A model generated the notes under the pieces. It was not told the origin of the DNA and did not search any database. It was given only the letters and a program-made list of their open reading frames with translations. Below, one piece after another: positions 6,201 through 10,217 of a stretch of DNA of 10,217 nt. The stretch is from the NCBI GenBank assembly GCA_028565635.1, contig JAOXYB010066323.1, positions 1 through 10,217 of the forward strand, given 5' to 3'. Made by a program: the position numbers and the translations under genes. Source of the stretch: Phoronis ovalis (lineage: Eukaryota; Phoronida; Phoronidae). The first letter of the stretch is position 1, and every line of letters begins with the position of its first letter.

Positions 6201-9172
6201 TATTTATAGCCCTTCTTTGATCTGTAAGTGTGTCTGTGTTTGCAATACATATAATATTCACAGTTATGCTATCTCTAAACATTGTTTATAAACATTAGCA
6301 AATTTACTACAAGATAATTAAACTCTTGATCTCAAACTATTAAAACCACATTAAAACTTCTACAAAATATATTAAAACCATAAAATCTGCTTCAAGATAA
6401 TTCCTTAAAACCATAAACAATTCTATATTTGCAGAATTCTGTAAACAAATCACCACATTTACAGAGGAATATTTTACATTCTTGGTTCTTGGTAACAGAC
6501 AAAAATTTGTGGGCACATTTTTTCGACATGATAACATATAGCTGCATTCAGCATTCAGCTGAATTAGCTAAATAAATAATTAATTGTGCACTACTATAAA
6601 TTACAAAAAATGGCATTTCCAACAAATATTTTTTTTTGTTTTGGCTCAGAATGTGAAAGAAATGTAGTGTAGCATTTTGTGAATAATTTGCACAAGTGCA
6701 TGGAGAACTACAATATTGTTCAATAACAAAATGCTGGAAAATTCTGTGACTGGTGGCTCCACCAAGTGCATGCAATCGGTCTATTTGAGTCAAGTAATAT
6801 GTAAAAGTGATTAGCTTATTGGTTATATTTGATACAGTTACAAACATTTCATGTGCAGGCTTCAATTCCTGAGATATTTTTGCTATATAATTGTAAAATA
6901 CCTCTGATTTTGCAGTCCAGTGTTGTAATGATAGAAATATCTGGAACCTCTCTTATATGGACAGCTGTATTTCGGATAATCCCACATCTCCGTTAATCTA
7001 TAAAAGGGCAAGTAATAATATAGACAAGTAGATAAGACCATTTTTTAACTATGTTACTGTCCTGATAAGAGGACTCCATCAGTTATTCTCTTTTCTCTTG
7101 TTGGGTGATCTTGAAACCAACTGAATAGCCACAAAAACAAGTCACCATGAGTCTGTTGAACAAAATGACATAGTTGCATGTATTTTTTTCCTAATTTCAA
7201 TTTCATTATATACTAAAATATCGGTGCAAAACTGTTACCTTTTATTAAGTGTTTCCTTCAGTGGATAGCTATTAAGATATGGCATAGTAACATCATTCTG
7301 TGCATCAACAAATGCTTTAGTTTCTTCTGAATCAGGATCTTCAAGCCAGCGATAGGGATCTGCCACCTGGAAATAAATCCGAGAAGCATAACTATAGCTG
7401 CCTTTATATGCATCAGCTCATGAATAATAATTGTATCATACTTCTTGAGAATGTCTATTGAATGATATAAATTAATTATAATTAGGTCTGTCATTCCAAG
7501 ATCTAGACAACCATGCAGAGGGGTCGCATCTCTATATGCATGAATATGCCCAGGGGTGTACTGACAATTGAGGCCACCCCATGGGCCTCTTTCTTCACTG
7601 TAGGATATATTATTTTAATAAATGACTATTTACTGCAAGGTGCCACATTTTTGGGTGCTTAATGTTTTTGCCATAGGGTGCATATTTCTCGGATTTTTTA
7701 TATGGGAGTCAATTGAAAGCCCGGCCCCTAGAGACCCAGAGAATAGCAGGGCAAGTAAAAGGGGATTACAACCAGGCAGTCCCCGCACTGTGGGGGGAGT
7801 ACTGGGGATGTTTCATGATAAGAAAACAGAGCCTGGATCTTGACCAGGGACATTAAAAAATACAGCGGGCGATGACGGGGCATGTTATTGGGGTATACCG
7901 GGAAGTTACAGATATGTTACCTTATTTTCCTGCCTGGCAGATGCATATATTGGATGAAATCACAAACTAGTGCTTTTAAAACTTGTTGTTAGAATTTTTT
8001 CTGCATTTTTTAAAGCCCATGAAGACCTTGGCACCAGTGAACTATGTATCAACTTTCACGAGTCACTTCGAGAGTTCTCAAGTGACAGCGCTTTGATACG
8101 GGTTTGAAAAAAAATGCAAGTACAATACTTTAGAGGATATTTGTTAATTTTATTGAATTGTGCTAAAACGCACATGTTTAAGAGCTATTCCCAGTCATAC
8201 TTCCTAGTTTTAATCCACCACCGGTGCAGGACTTTTTTCTCCCATAGTACGGAGCATGTCCGGAGATGTACGCGTCCACAAGATCCCCATTAATGGGGCT
8301 AACACCAGGGATGTTACCTTCAAAATTGTTACATGCCCCACTATTCCCCAGGTCCCCAGGGGATGGGCTTTCAATTGACTCCTGCATTACCATATGGGGT
8401 ATATTTTCGGAATGTACTTTTTACCATGGGGTAAGGGTTTTTACTTTGGGTCTCACAGCCCACCAAGTTTTTTGGCAAATACTCCCCCGATACATATAGG
8501 AGAATTATAAATTGTCTAGCATGCTGGTCTCTGTCAGAAATCAACTATGACTCGAGGATTGAGCTGACACTATAGGGACTGGCATGGTGACCTAACCATG
8601 CATTATAGATCACTCAACTTCCTGTGGTAAACAGTCGCATGCAGTTTGTTAACAAACATTTTTCATATCTATCAAAGTTTGCAGTTCCATTATTATTTTT
8701 TAATTTTAAAAATTAATATTTAGTTATATTAGTCTCAGTTTACCACTAATAGCTTTTTTAGTAAACTTGATATTATCATGCAGTAAGTGTTGATGATGAG
8801 ATTATAAAGAGGTGCAGCACGAACTCGAGATCAGCCAGTTGTCAGGGTCATGTACTGCATATTTTATAAGGGCACAAAAGGGGCACAAAATCATTGGCAG
8901 TTGTCAAGTCTGAAGACAGGGACAGAAATTGTTACAAGCTAATTATATTTATAACCGGGAGCTTTTAGCTCAGATAATTTCACCTTTGTTCCGTTGAAAT
9001 TATCCACAACCGCTTCGTCCCTTCTAGCCTTTGGATAGTTGAATTTCATTGTAGTTGTTTGACTGCGTAGATGACCGTCAAATCCGCTAAGTGAGTAAAA
9101 CAAGTAATTCACTTTCTTTAATCTCTTCAGACGGGCAAACAAACGGGCACCTGTCAGTGCTCCAAGTGGCAT
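178..9172 (-). CDS. PREP: Prolyl endopeptidase (prolyl oligopeptidase), 13 exons, 3' end outside window
   Basis: This is a serine peptidase of family S9A that cleaves short peptides after proline, mainly in the cytosol. Thirteen exons join in frame into 457 codons (1371 nt) from the ATG at 9049, and every intron is GT-AG. The product aligns residue for residue with mammalian PREP, offset by one. Residues 1 to about 72 are the N-terminal part of the peptidase domain (motif [20 protein letters not shown]), about 73 to 427 the beta-propeller, and 428 to 457 the start of the C-terminal hydrolase domain ([14 protein letters not shown]). F172, M234 and C254 match mammalian F173 and M235 of the S3 pocket and the reactive C255. 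The gating loop near 188-208 ([17 protein letters not shown]) is present. The Ser/Asp/His triad lies beyond position 1. No frameshift or stop breaks the assembled frame, so this looks like a working gene. The span is drawn to the upstream in-frame ATG at 9172; the conserved start is 9049. Confidence 0.96.
701..781 (-). CDS. PREP: PREP exon 12
   Basis: This exon has 27 codons, [20 protein letters not shown] then EDTLTPT, the last propeller blade. The acceptor is TTTTGTAG|ATG; this ATG is an internal codon, not a start. The donor is ACA|GTAAGT. Intron 12 (700-292, 409 bp) holds a decoy acceptor (TTGTTTTCAG at 455) from which the required frame stops after nine codons. Confidence 0.96.
1120..1224 (-). 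CDS. PREP: PREP exon 11
   Basis: This exon has 35 codons, [20 protein letters not shown] then [15 protein letters not shown], a close match to the vertebrate FPLDVGSIVGYSG block. The acceptor is ATTTCAG|AAT and the donor GAG|GTACAG. Intron 11 (1119-782, 338 bp) is AT-rich and shows nothing recognisable. Confidence 0.97.
1536..1640 (-). CDS. PREP: PREP exon 10
   Basis: This exon has 35 codons, [20 protein letters not shown] then [15 protein letters not shown], matching the propeller strand pair around DVLEWVACV in vertebrates. The acceptor is ATTTAAG|GAT and the donor AAG|GTATTT. Intron 10 (1535-1225, 311 bp) is featureless. Confidence 0.95.
1695..1722. repeat. CACACCACACC direct repeat in PREP intron 9
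   Basis: Two exact copies of the 11-mer (1695-1705 and 1712-1722) flank CGGGAC. It is probably simple-sequence slippage. Confidence 0.65.
1973..2068 (-). CDS. PREP: PREP exon 9
   Basis: This exon has 32 codons, [20 protein letters not shown] then [12 protein letters not shown], matching the vertebrate segment [20 protein letters not shown]. The acceptor is TATTGCAG|TAT and the donor ATG|GTAAGA. Intron 9 (1972-1641, 332 bp) contains two copies of an 11-base CA-rich motif and nothing else recognisable. Confidence 0.96.
2242..2291 (-). CDS. PREP: PREP exon 8
   Basis: This small 50-nt exon completes Gly (G|GA) and encodes [16 protein letters not shown], a close match to the vertebrate propeller segment ending DNFEGEYD. 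The acceptor is ATTTTCAG|GAAT and the donor GAA|GTAAGT. Intron 8 (2241-2069) is 173 bp, the shortest confirmed intron of the gene. Confidence 0.95.
2301..2327. repeat. ATT microsatellite in PREP intron 7
   Basis: Repeated ATT units (about five in the clean core from 2312) lie just upstream of the exon 8 acceptor on the minus strand. Confidence 0.75.
2653..2768 (-). CDS. PREP: PREP exon 7
   Basis: The split Gly (GG|T) is followed by [20 protein letters not shown] and [18 protein letters not shown]. Cys254 in REGCD matches mammalian Cys255, the cysteine whose modification inhibits the enzyme. The acceptor is GTTTCAG|TTCG. The donor is ACAG|GTATTG, with a single base (G) carried over. Intron 7 (2652-2292, 361 bp) is AT-rich and contains a short ATT microsatellite next to exon 8. 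Confidence 0.96.
2954..2993. repeat. Short tandem repeat in PREP intron 6
   Basis: TACCCTCATA occurs at 2954 and again at 2981. CATACTT units lie within and after it at 2965, 2972 and 2987, consistent with a 27-base duplication of a smaller repeat. Confidence 0.7.
3202..3393 (-). other. Unexplained protein-like open segment in PREP intron 6
   Basis: On the minus strand, 63 codons are open between stops. Residues such as [20 protein letters not shown] and [16 protein letters not shown] look like real protein rather than translated AT-rich noise. The open run passes a consensus donor (CAT|GTAAGTG, intron side from 3240). Possible acceptors are at TTGTAATAG (just before TTATAGAC), TTATAG and GGACAG (last base 3314). 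An internal ATG at 3321 sits in an ideal start context (GCCATGG). It matches no part of PREP that I know, and its phase does not fit exon 7. It may be a poison exon, a nested gene's exon or a relic. Confidence 0.3.
3444..3586 (-). CDS. PREP: PREP exon 6
   Basis: This exon encodes [20 protein letters not shown], the flexible loop that gates substrate entry in mammalian PREP, then a Cys-Tyr-His-His stretch, [16 protein letters not shown] and the first two bases (GG) of a Gly codon. Met234 matches Met235 of the mammalian S3 pocket. The acceptor is TTTATAG|AAA and the donor ATGGG|GTAAGC. Intron 6 (3443-2769) is 675 bp and holds an unexplained open segment, listed separately. Confidence 0.96.
4106..4207 (-). 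CDS. PREP: PREP exon 5
   Basis: This exon has 34 codons, [20 protein letters not shown] then [15 protein letters not shown]172 in VKFSCM matches the mammalian S3-pocket Phe173. The acceptor is TTTTTCAG|TTT and the donor AAT|GTAAGC, phase 0 at both ends. Intron 5 (4105-3587, 519 bp) is AT-rich and shows no feature I can support. Confidence 0.97.
4540..4708 (-). CDS. PREP: PREP exon 4
   Basis: The split codon AG|C gives Ser, then [20 protein letters not shown] and a second conserved block, [20 protein letters not shown], ending DWISIK. These are the first propeller blades. The acceptor is CATTTTAG|CGTT and the donor AAG|GTCAGT. Length is 169 nt. Intron 4 (4539-4208, 332 bp) is AT-rich with no recognisable content. 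Confidence 0.97.
5365..5475 (-). other. Candidate alternative last exon with polyadenylation signal, in PREP intron 3
   Basis: On the minus strand a strong acceptor (TTTATTTCTTACTTCAG, last base 5476) is followed by an open frame that ends in TGA at 5405-5403. The required phase matches exon 3: AG|G restores Arg, then [23 protein letters not shown] and stop. An AATAAA sits at 5370-5365, about 33 bases after the stop. The segment is visibly less AT-rich than the intron around it. It could yield a short PREP variant of about 120 residues, be the last exon of a nested gene, or be chance. I do not recognise the peptide. Confidence 0.35.
5540..5569. repeat. TA dinucleotide microsatellite
   Basis: About 30 bases of alternating T and A, with one TAATTA interruption, in PREP intron 3. 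Confidence 0.9.
6902..6997 (-). CDS. PREP: PREP exon 3
   Basis: This exon completes the split Arg codon (AG|A) and encodes [20 protein letters not shown], ending in YNTGLQNQ, the family signature at the entry to the beta-propeller. The acceptor is CTTTTATAG and the donor CAGAG|GTATTT, phase 2. It is followed by the longest intron in the window (6901-4709). Confidence 0.96.
7239..7366 (-). CDS. PREP: PREP exon 2
   Basis: This exon encodes [20 protein letters not shown] and runs on to LKETLNK, the most conserved block of the N-terminal peptidase segment. The acceptor is TTTCCAG|GTG and the donor AAAAG|GTAACA, leaving two bases (AG) of a split Arg codon. The 128 nt give 42 codons plus two bases. 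Intron 2 (7238-6998) is 241 bp and holds nothing I recognise. Confidence 0.96.
7705..7753 (+). repeat. Left arm of inverted repeat
   Basis: The first 18 bases match the right arm perfectly in inverted orientation. Over 49 bases I count 41 matches. The distance between the inner ends of the arms is about 580 bp. Confidence 0.75.
8046..8099. repeat. Nested hairpin near the centre of the intron 1 element
   Basis: An outer stem pairs GTATCAA (8046-8052) with TTGATAC (8093-8099). An inner stem pairs GTCACTT plus GAG (8062-8072, one bulged C) with CTC plus AAGTGAC (8077-8086) around an AGTT loop. The structure lies close to the midpoint (about 8044) of the flanking inverted arms. Confidence 0.6.
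8334..8382 (-). repeat. Right arm of inverted repeat
   Basis: This is the inverted partner of 7705-7753. It lies inside a longer minus-strand open frame (8393-8178) that includes [17 protein letters not shown] and [16 protein letters not shown] do not recognise these as a known protein. They resemble the translation of a dispersed repeat rather than a host gene. Confidence 0.7.
8984..9049 (-). CDS. PREP: PREP exon 1 (coding part from the conserved start)
   Basis: This exon encodes 22 residues, [20 protein letters not shown] plus TK, matching the start of vertebrate PREP (Tyr-Pro, then Arg-Asp-Glu). The donor is AAG|GTGAAA with the intron starting at 8983, phase 0. The ATG at 9049 has A at -3, a reasonable start context. 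The frame stays open upstream to another ATG at 9172, which is directly preceded by an in-frame TAA (9175-9173). Intron 1 runs from 8983 to 7367. Confidence 0.93.
9050..9172 (-). CDS. PREP: Possible 41-residue N-terminal extension of PREP
   Basis: The exon 1 frame is open for 41 codons upstream of the conserved Met, starting at an ATG that immediately follows an in-frame TAA. The first 20 residues, [20 protein letters not shown], carry six Arg/Lys and no acidic residue; the first acid is Asp32. That composition resembles a mitochondrial presequence. The start context is weak (T at -3, C at +4), so leaky scanning to 9049 would be expected. It could equally be 5' UTR that happens to be open. 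Mammalian PREP has no such leader. Confidence 0.4.
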
Positions 9173-9187
9173 TTACAGCAATTAATA

Positions 9188-9195
9188 TGACGTCA
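9188..9195. promoter_or_regulatory. Palindromic cAMP response element (TGACGTCA) in the PREP promoter region
   Basis: The full eight-base CREB/ATF consensus lies 16 bases upstream of the ATG at 9172 and about 140 bases upstream of the conserved start at 9049. Such sites commonly lie close to transcription starts in animals. Use here is inferred from motif and position only. A possible divergent transcript starts about 55 bases to the right. Confidence 0.5.
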
Positions 9196-9249
9196 CCACG
9201 ACAGTCAGTGCTAAATTTAGAAAGCCAACAAAGACTATAAATTGACTGC

Positions 9250-9289
9250 ATGGAATGCATTGTTGACAACGAAACTACTCCATATCAAG
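9250..9289 (+). other. Candidate first exon of a divergent transcript
   Basis: On the plus strand an ATG at 9250 opens 13 codons (MECIVDNETTPYQ) and one further base, ending at a consensus donor (CAAG|GTAAGA). An acceptor at 9877 (GTTGTGTTACAG) continues in frame as DLTNCRTKVQHVTI and then stops at 9921, unless a donor at 9901 (GTACAA) is used. Together with PREP this would be a head-to-head pair sharing a promoter of roughly 80-200 bp. I do not recognise the peptide, and it could be non-coding or chance. Confidence 0.25.
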
Positions 9290-10096
9290 GTAAGATATCT
9301 GTAAAGATTTAAAATATTTCAAATCAGTTATTGTTACAAACTCGGAAAACGTTTAGTTTGTGCTCCAAATCTTCCTGATATTAGAGTTTATTATAATTTT
9401 TCTAAGGAAATATTGCTGCACAAGTACATGAGAAAAACAAAACATGGCCGACTTTAGTTGCACTGTGCGAGCAAAAATGAAACACAAACAAATACAACTA
9501 TTAATCTATTTCTTGATCACAAAAACTACTGCATTTATTCATGATTTTTCCATGCCTTGTGGTTCTAAGCCTATACATTTTTAATAAATTTGTGTGCTTT
9601 AGCATGGAATTACAATGTTGCATGATATAATAGCGGATATGAATTATGATGATTTTAGGGTGAGAAAATGTAACTAAAATAGCCTCTTATCAAGTCAACA
9701 TGATGTAACTGGGTAAATTGTGAATAGTGCTTATCACGATTTATCCGCTTTCAAAGCTGCATTGGAATTTTCCACATCATACTGCGTGATATTGAGTCAG
9801 GCATGGTTATATAAAGCCAGACTATAAATAATAATATAAACTGTATAAACACATTTGTTATCACTGTTGTGTTACAGATTTAACCAACTGTAGAACAAAG
9901 GTACAACACGTGACTATTTAAGTTTCCTATTGAAATTGAAAGGTTGCACTGCATGGGATCTGGAACAAAGGTGAACCTTAAATAAGTAAGTATTCTTTAT
10001 TTTTATCTTTATAAATATTAATATCTTAAAACTGCTTTTAAAACTTTGCACAAAAGGTTATAATATTCACTTCCTAGTTTTAAAATAACCTGTGAC
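9290..10096. other. Upstream flank of PREP, no gene recognised
   Basis: This is AT-rich sequence with no substantial open frame on either strand. The only points of note are an E-box (CACGTG, 9907-9912) and the possible acceptor at 9877. Distal promoter or intron of a divergent gene are both possible. Confidence 0.6.
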
Positions 10097-10217
10097 TCCC
10101 GGGGGGGTACTCAAGGTTTATTGACTACGGGGATGTGCCGCGGAACCCAATCCAAAATTTTAGCTTGCAGTAGCAAACCCAATCCAAATTTTTGGAAATA
10201 TAAGGGTAGCAATCCAA
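10097..10217 (+). repeat. Start of a repeat with imperfect tandem units of about 31 bases
   Basis: Composition changes abruptly at a CCCGGGGGGGTAC run (10098-10110). AACCCAATCCAAA occurs at 10144 and 10176, and AATCCAA again at 10211, giving spacings of 32 and 30 bases with TAGCA leading the later copies. The array runs off the right edge. Confidence 0.55.

Larger units (their letters stand above)
4709..6901 (-). other. PREP intron 3, mostly without recognisable content
   Basis: This 2193-bp intron separates exons 3 and 4. Apart from the candidate alternative exon near 5365-5475, a TA microsatellite and an adjacent GTCACGTGAC palindrome, I see only AT-rich sequence. A 105-codon open frame at 6865-6548 just after exon 3 has the low-complexity look of chance. 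Confidence 0.8.
7600..8500. mobile_element. Diverged repeat element with inverted arms
   Basis: The 18-mer GGAGTCAATTGAAAGCCC at 7705-7722 recurs exactly in inverted orientation at 8365-8382. The similarity runs on inward for about 31 more bases at roughly three quarters identity (7723-7753 against 8364-8334). The right arm, read on the minus strand (8393-8178), gives an open frame with a Gly/Asn/Pro-rich peptide. The left arm on the plus strand shares ESIESP and, in another frame near 7860-7955, GAC and DAYIG motifs, which suggests repeated units. Either one palindromic element or two opposed copies of a family would fit. Outer boundaries and target-site duplications could not be placed. Confidence 0.5.
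7367..8983 (-). other. PREP intron 1, containing a degraded repeat element
   Basis: This 1617-bp intron lies between exons 1 and 2. Its middle (about 7600-8500) is much richer in G and C than the flanks and is repeat-derived, as listed separately. The parts at 7367-7600 and 8510-8983 show no gene. They include a short hairpin at 7570-7589 (GAGGCC/GGCCTC) and a tandem GGGCACAAAA pair near 8870-8890. Confidence 0.8.

Noticed and set aside
6548-6865. A 105-codon minus-strand frame in intron 3
   Set aside because: A rough count of stop codons expected at this base composition allows about one open run of this length by chance in the window. The peptide has no recognisable motif and no splice structure.
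8266-8499. A 77-codon plus-strand frame in the intron 1 element
   Set aside because: It is the antisense of the repeat's better-supported minus-strand frame, and both are probably repeat sequence rather than a gene.
9087-9269. A 60-codon minus-strand frame overlapping the PREP start region
   Set aside because: It is out of frame with PREP and shows no recognisable motif. It might act as an upstream frame if transcription starts beyond 9269, but nothing supports that.
8980-9975. The 14-mer GGAACAAAGGTGAA at the exon 1 donor (minus strand) and at 9962-9975 (plus strand)
   Set aside because: One shared 14-mer is expected to arise by chance roughly this often in a 10-kb window, and the flanks do not align.

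Overview
The window is AT-rich eukaryotic DNA from an animal, most likely an invertebrate. It is dominated by one split gene on the minus strand: the first 13 coding exons of prolyl endopeptidase (prolyl oligopeptidase, PREP, family S9A). I assembled the exons by translating the minus strand, comparing it with the vertebrate PREP sequence as I remember it, and fixing each junction at a GT donor and AG acceptor that keep the frame. Together they give 457 residues that follow the vertebrate protein with no apparent insertion or deletion beyond one residue near the N-terminus. The species cannot be named from this sequence. The intron sizes and repeats would suit a marine invertebrate.

Layout from right to left, in the direction of transcription. 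Positions 9290-10217 are upstream flank, with the start of a repeat at the extreme right (about 10097 onward). The promoter region near 9170-9290 holds a perfect TGACGTCA palindrome and a possible first exon of a divergent plus-strand transcript. PREP exon 1 (ending at 8984) carries two in-frame starts: the standard one at 9049 and one 41 codons upstream (9172) that would add a basic, mitochondrial-presequence-like leader. Intron 1 (1617 bp) holds a degraded repeat element with inverted arms (about 7600-8500). Exons 2 and 3 follow, then intron 3 (2193 bp), which contains a candidate alternative last exon with its own AATAAA. Exons 4 to 13 follow with introns of 173 to 675 bp. Intron 6 contains an unexplained protein-like open segment next to a consensus donor.

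The encoded part covers the short N-terminal piece of the peptidase domain, the whole seven-bladed beta-propeller that gates access to the active site, and the start of the C-terminal alpha/beta-hydrolase domain. The catalytic Ser, Asp and His (554, 641 and 680 in mammals) lie beyond the left edge, so the gene is incomplete here. No bacterial, viral or RNA genes were recognised. The remaining content is introns, microsatellites and diverged repeats.
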